Origin: Torreya grandis | Taxonomy: Eukaryota; Streptophyta; Pinopsida; Cupressales; Taxaceae | NCBI GenBank assembly: GCA_037957365.1 | Contig: JARHVA010004226.1 | Location: 620,001 to 684,000, forward strand | DNA: 64,000 bases | Reading direction: 5' to 3' | Shown here: positions 24,439 through 35,939 of the stretch, one piece after another | Layout of the letters: each line of letters begins with the position of its first letter | How positions within the stretch are numbered: position 1 is the first letter of the stretch | The notes under the pieces: model-generated | What the model was told of the DNA's origin: nothing | Seen by the model: only the letters and a program-made list of their open reading frames with translations | The model's database searches: none | Translations under genes and position numbers: made by a program

Positions 24439-25922
24439 AATGGGGATTTGTTTGGGGTTGGGAGTATGCTCTGTATTTGAAGTATGCTTTATGACAAAAT
24501 CAACAACAATAGGAGAAGGTGGAAGTGGTTTTTAGCTTACATAATTGGTAAGAATTTTGGCTTGGGCTCATGTCAATACCATGCAAGAAGAAGTATAAAT
24601 TGTCTTAATACTCTATATTAGTGATAGGATAAGGAAAAACTAGGTTCAGGTGTAGGTAAGTAGGTTATTTTAGCTTGTTGTTTTAAGCAAACTAAAATTA
24701 CATAGTCATTGACATTGGTCACCTGACCGATGTCAATAGTTAAAGTCTACTAACATCAATGGGATTAACTGATGTCGATAGGATAAAGTCTACCGACATC
24801 AGTGGGATAAGTCGATGTTGGTCACTATCATATCTTGGGAGATGGAAAATCTAATGTTTTAGAAACCCAGAGGTAGAATATAGGTAAAATAGAGGATGCA
24901 AGAGGGCTATGTAAGAAGAATGAACACTTATAAAACCTGATATAACATGTTATAAAACTTGAGTATTATAAATGGTGTTGATTTTGTGAATCAATGGAAA
25001 AATGTCATTAACAACTCCAAAATATAGAAGGCAATAGAAAAGTATAAAAAGAACATACAATCACTAATTATTAACTCTTAGAGATTAATTTTAGTCTCAT
25101 GTTGGCTTATTCCTTAATTAGATAGTGAGAAGAGAATTTGGTTATCGAAGGTACTAGAAAGCAATCTAGAGCTAGTTTTAAGATAGTTTTAGTGCTCAAG
25201 AGGAAATCTATGTTAGAATAGGTACATGGCTTATTATAGGAGCTTGATCCCTGCACTTCCTAGACCTAAAGCCAAGCCATGCCACTTAGCCAAAATATAC
25301 TTTTTGCCTAGAGTTTAAATTTTGCTAAAGAAAGAAGTGGGTTCTCCCCTTGATGGTGAAATCCAAGTAGGATAGCTAAGTAGGGTAAGGTGATCCACCA
25401 GGTGATAAAATATTGATGGGACTTATCTTAGGTGAGTTTATATGTTTGTTTTTGTGAGTGTGATCTATTTATGTAACATAGTTGCACTATAATTCATTCA
25501 TAATGCTTGTAATTAACTAGGTGAGCTAATATGCAACAAGCAAACAATGAAGTGCAGTAAGTTTTAAACCCAAATCTGAAATGTTTATATTCAAATGAAA
25601 ATAATGATGAAATAGGAGTAGAGAATGAAATTAACTATCCTAATGTGTATGTAAGAAATAAATAAATAAGATATTATTTTAACTTGTAATAAAAATGATA
25701 AGTTTCTTTTAGAGGCAAAGAGTAAAGAAGAGTGGCAAGGAAGAAGAAATTTTAGTTTATTGCCCGTAAACAAAAAATAAAATTTTGAATATTTCACTTT
25801 GAGGGAGAAAAGAAGAAGAAAGTGCAAGGAATGAAATTTTCACTATAATGCACCTATATGAATGCTTAAAACAAGCAGTGAACCCAAGGAAAACACTAGG
25901 GTCCCATCGGGTGTGCCAAAAA
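24439..25922 (-). other. E1 5' leader
   Basis: Untranslated leader between the primer site and gag. It is homologous to 61,180-61,930 of E2 (shared GGTTCTCCCCTTG and CCAAGTAGGAT). At 24,705-24,840 it holds an array of palindromic motifs (GACATTGGTC, GACCGATGTC, ACTGATGTCG, ACCGACATCAGT). No ORF is supported. Confidence 0.6.
25901..25919 (-). other. E1 primer binding site
   Basis: The minus strand reads TGGCACACCCGATGGGAC, a few bases after the 5' LTR, the expected position for a tRNA primer site. I do not assign the tRNA. Confidence 0.75.
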
Positions 25923-27423
25923 TGTTTCACTAAATTTTGAATCTATTTGATGTTTAAAGAGAAACAAAGATGAAAGGAATGGATTAGAGATTAAAGAGAA
26001 CCTGAATTGGTTGCACTTCATATCCAGATGATGTTGAGCACTCCTATTTGGTTGAGGAGGACTACCTACAAATAAGAATGTACTACCACCAAATTATTTA
26101 TTAACAGATATATGAGTGGGTTGCCAAGCTACACGCTTGTTCCTGGAAGTGTCAAACTTACGTAGAAATGACATTACGCTTTTTGAAACAAAAGTGATAA
26201 TGAATAACAAAATGAAAGAGTGAGTAAGATAGATATTTTCATACTATTTTTGTAGTCTGAGTGTAGCAGGGAGTGACACAGTGTAGGTAGTGTTAGTTGT
26301 TGATGTTTTTGGAGGTGGTTGAGGCAAGTTCAAGGAGGTTAGTGAAAATCCATAGTCACTAACATTAGTTAGGCTATTGATATCGATAAGTAGGTATGGC
26401 CAATGTTGGTTATATCACTGATTTTAGTTATGTGACCGATGTCGGTAGGGACAATAGGTCCTAGGGGTTTGTAGGAGAGTTTTTTGAGTTGGGAGGTGGA
26501 TGTTGGTTAGGTTTATGAGATTGGGAATGTGTAAGACTTAGGTGGGTCTAGATTGAAGGTTGGTATGTTTGGAGAAAAAAAAGGTGGAGTTTTACAACCC
26601 CTCTGTAGGGAGAATTAGGATGTTCATGAAATTATAAATAGTACAATGTAAAGTAACTATAAAACGAGTATTTTAAAGGAATAACCAAAAAATAGAGATA
26701 TACTTAGCTGATGAAATAGATGAACTATGGGTGTCAAATAGATGGCTTTGGTGAGGCATGTTGAAGTAATAGATAAATAGAAAGACAAGCATGTGCTATT
26801 GGTTTAGAAGAATCCAAGATCTATGTAGTATATCAATTCTTGATCTAGACTGATTTGTGTAGAGTAATAATAAGCCTGAATGTAGAAAGTTGAATGCCAA
26901 ATGCCTATATGCAAATAATTGAGTTTTCTTAATTTTTATTGACTTGAACACCAGTTTGGAGTTTGGCTTAAGTAAATGACATCAGTGATCCCATTGATGT
27001 TAGTCATGGGTTAATTGATGTCAGTGGCATGAGAATACCTAAAAGGGCTATTTTTATCTTTTTTTTTGTTCTTTCTCATGTCAAGTGTGGTATCTATTAG
27101 GAAACAATACAAATGGGAGGTTAAGAAGGGCGTAGTTGGTTAGGAATTTATTTTTGGGGTAAGAACAAGTCATGGGTAGTTAGGATTAGGGGACTATGTC
27201 TTGAGGTAACTTAGAGAGTAAGAATTAGTCTTAGGATGAGGTGGCCAGGTAAGGTGGCATAAGTAGTTTTTAATTAATTTAATTAAATATATTTAAATTA
27301 ATTAAATATGTGAGGGGTAAAAGTATGGGTTAGGAAGGATAATTATTATTATTAAAAAGGGGCTCAAGGGGGGTTTTGACATAGGGAGTTATGCACATGT
27401 GTGACATAATTTTGGTGTCTACA
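25923..27423 (-). repeat. E1 5' LTR (copy c)
   Basis: The only copy with both canonical ends: plus strand TGTTTCACTAAATT to GGTGTCTACA, so the element reads TGTAGACACC...AGTGAAACA. It contains a three-unit TGACCGATGTCGGT-type array at about 26,398-26,450 and a second motif pair at about 26,975-27,030. Confidence 0.93.
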
Positions 27424-27679
27424 AATGCTTAATTGGATTTTCCCAAAGATAAACAACAAAGAAGCATTCCATCATAGCCTTTATGATAAAGCGTGTCTTG
27501 TAAGAGGGTATAACATGATAAATGGTGAAGGAATAGTTTTTAATAAATATTGGATAGGTCAATTGGGAAAACATGATCATGGAAGTAGTTATAAAAGTTT
27601 TGGAACTGGGGTAATTTAGGTAGGGGATTGAGACCAACAATGGCACATACCCTTTCTAAATCTAGTATAACATGTGCAA

Positions 27680-28620
27680 GCTAAAAATTATTTTTAATCA
27701 ATTACTAATATTCTTTAGCATCACCATCAATTTGTATCATGGAACCAATCGTTGCCATTGCATCAGCCGATCTGTTATTTGCTCTTGGGATTTGTTCAAA
27801 CTACAAATATTTAAAATAAACTTTGAGATTATCAACAATTTGATTGTAAAGAAAGAGCTTATTATCTCTAGTTTGATACTAATCAATTATATGATTAATT
27901 ATTAATTAGGAATCACTATAGACCTTTAAACTTTGAATATACCACTATATGGCAAGGTAAATCCCTACAATCAATGCCTCATACTCAGCCATATTATTCA
28001 TATAATCAAATTATATATGAAATTCTTTAGGAGTCAGATCCCCTATGGTGTAATCTATAATATGCCAGCTCTAGATCCATGAGATGTAAAGGATCCATCA
28101 AAATATAGCTTCCATTATTCAAGTTCTTATGATGCTTATTCTATTTCCATAATAGAATCATTTGTAAATTCAAATTTTAGAGGTTGAGTATCTATGATAG
28201 GGGCCTATACAAGTTGATCAATAATAACCTGCCCCTTAATTGATTTTTGATTATGATACTCAATTTCAAATTTACTTAGGAGCATAACCCATTTATCCAT
28301 GTGTCCTTGAAGAGCTACTTTGGATAATAGGAATTTGAGATGGTCCACATTGGTGATGATAATGGTCTTATTGTTTAGCATATAATGTCACAATTTTTGG
28401 GTAGCAAACACATAGCTAAACATGCCTTCTTAATAGGCACATGATATGTTCATAAGCCACCAGAGTGTGGATTAGATAATATACTCCATGATCTTTACCT
28501 TGATCATCATGTTGGGCCCAAAGTGCCCCCAATACATACTCTATCATTGATATGTAAAGAAGTAGTGGTCTTCTAGGTGTTGGTGGTCTTAAGACCAATA
28601 GATTGGAAAAATATGTCTTG
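27680..28620 (-). pseudogene. E5 RNase H and second RNase H
   Basis: The first RNase H (about 28,150-28,620) reads PLLLYISMIEYVLGALWAQHDDQGKDH and YYL. The second (about 27,680-28,105) has WKLYFDGS, MAEYEALIVG, VYSDS and NRSADAMATIGS, which are the four acidic-site motifs of the Tat-type extra RNase H with all key residues visible. Several stops and frame changes separate the blocks. To the left, 27,424-27,640 holds the linker to integrase (GYDGMLLCCLSLGKSN), cut by E1. Confidence 0.85.
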
Positions 28621-28639
28621 ACTTTTGAAAATTATATCT

Positions 28640-29560
28640 AAAATTTTTCATCCCATTTAAAAGTTACCCCTTTCTTTAAAAGGTGGGTAAATGGGTGGCA
28701 CTTATTTGCCAATTGAGAAATGAACATGTGTATAGATTAGATCTTTCCTTGCAGGCTTCATAGTTGTTTAAGATTATTTTGTGGAGGCATCTCCATAATG
28801 TCCTTGACCTTGGTATGGTTGAATTCAATCCCTCTTCATGATACAATTAAACCTAGAAATTTTAGATGTGACTCTAAAGACACATTTCTTAGGATTTATA
28901 AAAACTTTATATTCAGGAAGCCTCTCAAAAATTATTTATAGAACATTGGGATGTCTATCTCTTATTCTTAATTTTGATAGTATATCACCAACATAGTTCT
29001 CAAAAATATCATGCATCATGTCATGGAAGACGCCAGTAATGGCACGTTGATATGTGGCTCTAAGATTCTTCAAGCCAAATGACATGACTTGGTAATAGAA
29101 TCTTCCCCACAAAGTGGTGAATGCAGTCTTGTGTTGATATTCTTAGGCTATCTTGATTTGATTGTATCTATAAAATCCATCTATTAAGGACAACATCTAA
29201 TACCTAGTATTTGAGTCGACAATCATGTTGATGTTGGGTAGAGGAAAATCATCTTTGGGGCACACTTTATTGATATATCTAAAATCAGTATAAATATATA
29301 TACCCATGGTATTTTTATTCATTAGGATTATGTTTGAGATCCATTCAGAGTAATATAGTGGCCTAATAAAACTTGCTCCTAAATTTTTTTCCAATTCTAC
29401 TTTAACTAATAGGGCGATGTGTGGATGCATCTTTCTCAATTTTTTCTTGACTGGTTTAGCATCATGATGGACAACAAGGTGATATAAAACCAAATCTAGG
29501 TCTAAGCCTAACATATTAGCGTATGCCTATGAAAATATTTCAATATAATCCCTTAGGAAG
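28640..29560 (-). pseudogene. E5 reverse transcriptase, catalytic motif lost
   Basis: The N-terminal half (29,197-29,514) is open: KKKLRKMHPHIALLVKVEL, YSEWISNIILM, YTDFRYINKVCPKDDFPLP. Further on are TAFTTLWGRFYYQVM, FGLKNLRATYQRAITGVFHDMMH and FENYVGDILSK. The universal YxDD box is YVGD at about 28,984-28,995, so one of the two catalytic Asp residues is Gly. KVFINPKKCVF follows. The mutation alone would abolish polymerase activity. Confidence 0.92.
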
Positions 29561-31319
29561 GATATAATTTGTTCACATTCTTCTTAAGTAAGAGAAGCTC
29601 CAAGATAAACAATTGTGGGATCCTCATAGGTTCCTAATTTCACTTCTATCATGTTTTCCACAAGGAGTGTGGATCCATCTTCTAGAATTATAGGCAAGGT
29701 ATGATCATGATCATCTTCTTCTACCACATCTTCTTGATGTTACTCCCAAAGTTATTGCTAATGTATTGAATTAGAATCCACCATTTGAAGTAAAGGCCAA
29801 GCACCAAAAATCTCTGGATACTCAAGAGTAAGATGATCAAACATTTGTTGTTATTCTAAAGATATTCTTGTACTAGCTATAAAACTTGGGTTAGATGGAC
29901 CTTCTACATCCTGAGGGGATGAACAAGCTTTCTTACCTAAAAGTACCTAAAATAGGTTTTCACTTGAAGGCTTGTCTTTTTCTTTACTTTTTCCCTAATT
30001 GACAAGTTCCTCAAAGAGGTTTCACCCAAAGATCTTGATGTTTATTTTTATCATGACCAAGAAATTTTGCCTACTCTTCAAAGTAAGCATAAGGGTATAA
30101 TGAAAAATCAAATCCATGCTTGTGATCACCAATGGGCAATCAATATCTTAGGCCCATCTATTCTACAAATGATTCTTCATTCTAAAACTCATTGAGGCAT
30201 ATGACTAAATTTTGTTGGTCCTAATCAATGAGTTTAAGATGGAAAAGGTATAGGGAAAAATGAGGGTTTGCTATATGAAGGAAAGATCCAATGGTAAAAA
30301 TATGATGTTTTGCTTTAGGAGGGGAAGCACCAATAGAATAGGTTCTTACTTCAAGATGGGAAGTTCCAATGGTTAAGGTTAAAATGTTATGTGAATCAAA
30401 TAGGCTCATGTCAACAAGATCATCAAAAAGGCTATAATGGGATGTTGTGTCATTATCAGGAGTCTCATCACTAGTCAATTCAAAAGAATCACTATCAAAA
30501 GTTATGAGGTCACCTTTAGGTGGTATAAATTTAAGACCATGATTCAAATTAGGTACTCCAGTTGATAAAGGTTCCAAGATTCCTTGCGCTCGTATGATAA
30601 GGCCTTTTCCTGTATAATCAAGATGATCCATGATCTAATTAGAGATAGGATAATTTTGATTCTAAAATAAATTATTAAGGCCTTGAAAGTATAACCAATC
30701 TCCCTCAATAAAATCTTCTTGATCTTTCTTTGGTGTAACAATAGGTACAAAAACCATAGGTCATTTTTGTTGTTTCTTCTTCGATTGCCAAATCATTATG
30801 GTTTTATTAGGATTATTTGAAGGTTTAGGCTTACCAAATGTTTTAGGAGTTTTAGGCAACTTTACAACATGGAAGGCATCCTTAAGACTATATGTGGAAA
30901 TACCTATATCTTTAATAACAACCTAATTCTCAAGAGCTATAGGAAATGGATCAACTAAAGTGGAATCAAGATTGCTAGGGTTGATATAATTAGATGGAGG
31001 TGGATGTGAAACTATAGTCTTTATTTTATTTTTAATGAATTTAGAACATGGAAAATAGTTATAATTATAAAATTAGGCCTCAATATGTTTGAAATATTCA
31101 TAAGTTTATTGATCAGTGAGAATAGTAACCTTGATCCCATCATGGGGAAACTTAAGGCACTGATGCATGGTAGAAGGAATGGATTGTACTTCATGGATTC
31201 AAGGATGACCAAGATGTATGTTATAAGGTAATTAAATGTCCATAATATGAAGAAATGTATGATGTGAAATGAACCTAATAATTATTGACAAAAAAATATT
31301 ACCAACAAACTCCCTTTAG
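29561..31319 (-). other. E5 protease-RT linker
   Basis: The longest open piece (30,221-30,631) contains acidic and serine/threonine-rich sequence (FDSDSFELTSDETPDNDTT), similar in character to the E1 linker but without a clear domain. It is longer than the equivalent in E1 (about 0.85 kb). Confidence 0.45.
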
Positions 31320-31520
31320 ACATTGTCTTAAGCCTTGATAGTGATTATCTTTGGTTGAATGTCTTTTATAGTGTAGCCCAATCTTTGTACCAACTTAAGA
31401 GATATGATGTTTAGCCTTAAACCATTGTCTATAAGAACCCACTTGATCTTATGGTTTTCAATGATTACTTCAATGTACAATGGGTTATTATGGCTTGGTC
31501 CAAGTGTAGACATCTATTTT
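31320..31520 (-). pseudogene. E5 aspartic protease, active-site half
   Basis: The minus strand reads NNPLYIEVIIENHKIKWVL, then IDNGLRLNIISLKLVQRLGY. IDNG keeps the catalytic Asp, while the following Ser of the family (DNGS) is Leu. The C-terminal half is poorly preserved in 30,900-31,300 (a flap- or CP-like FHVLNSLKIK tail is uncertain). Confidence 0.7.
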
Positions 31521-31981
31521 TGATCAAACATTACTTGACAAAATAAAAATAATTGTCCCATAAGGTTTTGGAATTGTTCAAGGTTTATATCATTTGGAAT
31601 AGTGGATTCTTTCAAAAGGCTATTCAGGATATTTCTATGGTATTCAGATGTCTATAAGATATCTAATATGTAAATCTATGTAGGGATTTTGATCAATTAG
31701 TTTGATATAATATTAGGCTTTTTAACATTGGGACAAGACAACTTGGATTTGGTTGGGATAGTAGTTGGCTATGGATCTATTGGTGCAATGTTCACATTAG
31801 GTTTTATAGAAGAAGTAGCCAAAGGGCCCTGAAGAGTAATTCACAAGCATCTAATTATGACTACATAGCCTAGAGGTGATAGGGAGCCAATATAATCAGA
31901 AAATGAAGGCAAAGGGCCTTGGAGGGTGACTTGTGGGCATCTAGTTGCATTGATGTAATTTTGAGTTGGCAATGAGCCATT
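31521..31981 (-). pseudogene. E5 gag C-terminal region with duplicated segment
   Basis: Only the end of gag remains before the E2 boundary. Translated on the minus strand, 31,818-31,893 and 31,907-31,980 are tandem copies of about 25 codons with RC...VTLQGPL (or ITLQGPL) and a preceding GSL(P/S)P motif. The function of the repeat is unknown. Confidence 0.5.
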
Positions 31982-32489
31982 TGTTTTAGTGAATTTCAAC
32001 TTATATTTTGATAAGGGAAGAAGAAACTAAAAATGGTTATGGTTAAAAAACCTATTTGGTTATGTGCACATTAAATCATATGATTTTGAATAACTCCTCT
32101 TTGGCTTGAGAGGATGACCTAAAAATAAGATAACACTAAGAAGATTTGTTTGTTAGATAGATAACTGAGTGGATTGCTTAATGCTAGCTTGATCCCACAA
32201 GCAAGATCTTATTTAAAGGCTATCAATCCACCTATTTTAAATAATTAAGTTTATAAATGTAATGATAAATTACTTACATCAATAATCAAAGGGTACTAAA
32301 ATTGAACACAAGAAATGCTTACTAAAGAAATAGACTAGAAATGACTAAATTAACAACAAGAAAGTCAATACTAGTGCTAAATGGGTCAAGTGTGCTTCAA
32401 AAAATTAGGTAAGGGTCTGTGAATAGGAAAAGACATAGAAAATTAGATTTGTGGGGGTAAAATGGTGAAAATAACTTACTGTTATTTCT

Positions 32490-32610
32490 TGCCACAATAA
32501 CTGTCAATGGTCAAGGTGACCATCGGTAATCAAGGTGACCATCGGTAATCAAAGTGACCATTGGTGGTTAGACAGACCATCGATGGTTGAGACAACCATC
32601 AATGGTTACG
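32490..32610. repeat. ACCATCGATGGT-type tandem array (LTR A)
   Basis: About six units of 18-20 bp such as GTGACCATCGGTAATCAAG, then GACCATCGATGGTTGAG. The core GACCATCGATGGT is part of a perfect palindrome. Equivalent arrays lie at 33,850-33,955 (LTR B) and 62,450-62,560 (LTR C). Confidence 0.88.
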
Positions 32611-32962
32611 ATGTGTAGGTTGTAGGTAATAAATGTTAGATTGATGGGATCATAGAGTTGGATTCTGAGAGATGGATTGGTGTTGGGTTGATTGTGAGAT
32701 AGAAATAAAGTAAATGAATATTAGAAAATAAGTAATTATCTTGTAAAAGGCTGATCAAGTGAGTTTTTGAGGTGGTTGGCCTATTGGTGGATTTTAATAG
32801 AGTAATGGTACTTGATGCTTTACTAGAGTGACGATAGTAATTTGGATTTTTGACATGATGGCTGGATCATTAAATCACTGATGACAATTAACTTGCAAAA
32901 AATAAATTCTAGATGTACAAGCTCTTGATAATAATTATAGATCATCTTCACCTCCTTGCTCC

Positions 32963-32990
32963 TCTCTTTTTATAAGTAAGGAAAAAAAGG
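32963..32990 (-). promoter_or_regulatory. Candidate TATA box, E2-family LTR A
   Basis: The minus strand reads TTATAAAAAGAGAGGAGCAAGG. LTR B (about 34,310-34,335, CTATAAGAAGAAGGGAGCAGG) and LTR C (about 62,918-62,940, CTATAATAAGATAGGAGCAGG) keep the TATA core and the GGAGCA flank, which supports a promoter role. Confidence 0.6.
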
Positions 32991-33347
32991 TGCAACAAGA
33001 TGTTAACTAGGGTTTCTAATTTTAACTTGTGCATGCAATGGATCACACACATATTTAGATGAGTTATTTTTAGAAAATCAAGGTGAGTGCTTACATGTTA
33101 GTGGTTAGGTTGGTAGACCATAACCAGTGGTGGTTAGGGTGACTGTCAGTGATTGTCTTGACCATCGATAGTTGAGGGCCAAGGTACAAAGTGGGTAAAA
33201 AGGTAGGTTAAGTCAATTAGTCAAACTAACCATGGTTAGGTTTGATTAAAGGTTAAAAGGTCAAATTGGTCCCAAAGGGGTCCTAAGGTGGTCCAGGGGT
33301 GTTTTGACTCTCAAAATCATGGTGTGTGGATTTTTTATGTCTACATA

Positions 33348-34676
33348 TGTTTCAGTGAATTTCAGCTTATATTTTGAGAAGGGAAGAAGAAGAAACTAAA
33401 TATGGGTATGGTTTAAAAACCTATTTGGTTGTGTGTGCATTAAATCAAATGATTATGAAGAACTTTTCTTTGGCTTGGGAGGATGACCTGAAAATAGGAC
33501 AACACTAAGAATATTTGTTTATTAGATAGATAATTGAGTGGATTGCCTAGCACTATCTAGGTCCCAAAAGCAAGAGCTTCCTCAGGGGCTATCAATCCAC
33601 ATGTTTTAAATAATTAAGTTCATAAACATAATGATAAAGTATTTGCATCAATAATCAAAAGGTAATTAAATTAAACATAGGAAATGCTTGCTAAAGAATT
33701 AGACTAAAAATGACTAATATAATAACAAGTCAATATTAGTGTTAAATGGGTCAAGTGTGCTTCAAAAAATTAGGCAAGTGTTTGTGAATAGTTAGGGAAA
33801 AAAAAAAGATTTGGTTTGGGGTAAGAGGATGAAAATAACTTGTTATTTATTACCATAGTGACTATTGATGGTTGGTGTGACCATTGATGGTCAAGGTGAC
33901 TGTCGATGGTTGGACAGACTATCGATTGTTAAGATAACTATTGACAATTATTGTGTGTAGGCTATAGGTAATAAATGTTAGATTGATAGGATTACAAAGT
34001 TGGATTATATGAGATGGGTTCGTGCTGGGCTAATTGTGAGATAGAAATAAAGTAAATGAATATTAGAAAATAAGTACTTATCTTATAGAAGGCTGATCAG
34101 GTGAGTGTTTGAGGTGGTTAGCCTATTAGTGGATTTTGGCATGATTCTGATAGAGTACTAATACTCGATGCTTTGGTGGAGCAATGGTGGCAAGTTATCT
34201 CTCTGACATGATGGATGGATCATTGGATCATTGATGATGATTGACTTGAAAAAAAAACTTTGGATGCACAAGCTCTTGACAATAATTACAAATCATCTTC
34301 ACATCCCTGCTCCCTTCTTCTTATAGACAAGGAAGAAAAGGTACAATAAAATGTTAAGTGGGTTTCTAATTTTAACTCATACATGAAATGGCTTGTACAT
34401 AGATTTAGATGAGTTAATTTTAGAAAATCAAGGTGGGTGCTTGCATGTTAGTGGTTGGTTTAGTGGACCTTGATTGTCAGTGGTCATCCTGACCGTCGAC
34501 AATTAAGGGCTAAGGTATAAAGTGGGTAAAAAGGTAGGTTAAGTCAATTGGTTTAAATGACCATGGTTAGGCTTAGTTAAATGTGAAAGGGTCAAATTGG
34601 TCCTAAGAGGGTCCTAAGGTGGTCCAGGGTTGTTTTGACATTCAAAATCATGGTGTGAATATTTTTAGTGTCTATA
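33348..34676 (-). repeat. E2 3' LTR (LTR B)
   Basis: Starts TGTTTCAGTGAATTTC and ends AGTGTCTATA (final CA now TA), followed by the E2 polypurine tract. It contains the palindrome array at 33,850-33,955 and a further pair near 34,470-34,505. Confidence 0.92.
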
Positions 34677-34690
34677 TTTTGCCCTTTTTT
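34677..34690 (-). other. E2 polypurine tract
   Basis: The minus strand reads AAAAAAGGGCAAAA immediately before LTR B. Confidence 0.8.
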
Positions 34691-35939
34691 ATTATGCAGC
34701 TTTGAATCAACAAGCTGTAAAACAAAAATGAATTATGGGTTAAAGGTTAGGTTCCCCCAAGTATGGGAGGAGGTGTTCACCCTCAAACTAGGAGTCAATG
34801 AGGTAAAAAAAATTAGATACGAGTTTGATAAGGTGGATAAAGGTGATAACGAAGGTGGATGTCATGAAGGCAGGTGATAGGTTGGGTAATAAAGCACAAA
34901 CACGCATACAAAGTACAATAAAAAGTGTAATAGACAAGATTGCATATTGATTAGGTTGCCATTGCTGGTAAAAATAAAGGTCATTACTATAATGATAAGT
35001 GACAAGTGGACCATGTGACCACATTTAGGTGTGGTAGTTGGGTACACTCGCAAACACAAGTTTCCTAAGTGGTGTCTATGTTTTGGTGGGTATCCAAGGT
35101 AGGAAGTGCTCCTAAGGAGAACACAAATGGGTTATGTGTCACAAGTATCTAAGGTAGGAAGTGATCTCAAGAAGACATAAGTGGGTCTTGGTATGTGTGA
35201 GGTGTCATAAGGTAAAAAAGTGGTCAACATGGTAATGTTATCACTGTAGTTAAAGGACTAGACAAAAGTTATTGTAAAATGTGCACTAGTTGGGCCAAAA
35301 TAGACCAATAGTGGGATGACAAGGTGGTTAAGGTGGAAAAATAAGGTAGTATCCATGGGTGGGTGATTGGATTTGGTTTTATTTTAATAGGATATTGACT
35401 AGAGGCATAAGGTAGTCAAGAGTCCAAAGAGTGATTGTCAATGGTCATCCTGACCATCGATGGTTAGGGTGCAAACCCTAAAAGTTTGGCAATAAAAAGT
35501 GAAAGTTATTTTTCATTTTGATTCATTTTAACTTGTTAAATTGGAGATATATCTTTTGAAATCTTGTGATTTAGAATAATGTTGATGTTGATTACTGAGA
35601 GGTGAGAGGTTATTGAGTTGGACCGAGTGGACCTAAGGGATTAGTGAGGATATAAGGAGCACATATATATGGATGAGGATGTGTAGGGGGTCTACAAATT
35701 TTTCCTTGATGATGGTTGAGGAAAAAGGTAGGTGATTATATTCAAATTGGTAGATTATTTTGGTTTTGCATACATTGGTGCAATTGATTTGTCCATTGTT
35801 TTACTGGGTTGGGGTTTAAGTTTCTGCCCTAGGTAGGTGTTGGGTGAATTTGGTAAAATTAGGTAGGTGAAGTCTAAATTTGGAAAGGCATGATAGTTAG
35901 GGGTAGGTATCTTATAGGATTGGGTACCTATGTTTTTGG
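34691..35939. other. E2 3' non-coding region
   Basis: No gene is supported. It contains direct repeats of a phrase around GTATCCAAGGTAGGAAGTG (35,090 and 35,145) and an isolated GACCATCGATGGT motif at about 35,450. Open frames here are short and without motifs. Confidence 0.5.

Larger units (their letters stand above)
8030..27423 (-). mobile_element. E1: Tat-type Ty3/gypsy element with an extra LTR
   Basis: On the minus strand the order is: 5' LTR (25,923-27,423), primer binding site, leader, gag, protease, G-patch-like linker, RT, RNase H, second RNase H, integrase, antisense PMD region, polypurine tract, LTR (9,799-11,320), a 235-bp mini-internal region and a further LTR (8,030-9,563). All three LTRs align end to end. 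The element is inserted in the integrase of E5. Many stops and frameshifts show it is not functional. Confidence 0.9.
3014..31981 (-). mobile_element. E5: Tat-type Ty3/gypsy retrotransposon, interrupted
   Basis: The oldest recognisable element. On the minus strand the order is protease, RT, RNase H, second RNase H, integrase, polypurine tract and 3' LTR. It is split by E1: the right part is 27,424-31,981 and the left part is 3,014-8,029. Removing E1 and one copy of the 5-bp duplication keeps the reading frame and rejoins the end of the RNase H-integrase linker to the zinc-finger HEG motif. Gag, the 5' UTR and the 5' LTR are not in the window, because E2 cuts the element at 31,981. The extra RNase H places it with Tat/Ogre-type elements; that lineage name is inference. 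Confidence 0.8.
31982..33345 (-). repeat. E2-family LTR A (outer left)
   Basis: Starts TGTTTTAGTGAATTTC and ends TTATGTCTACA. It aligns with LTRs B and C along its length. It is not followed by a polypurine tract: LTR B starts 2 bp later. Confidence 0.9.

Noticed and set aside
32490..32610. CRISPR-like look of regularly spaced repeats
   Set aside because: The spacers are as repeated as the repeats, and the array sits inside an LTR of a plant retrotransposon.
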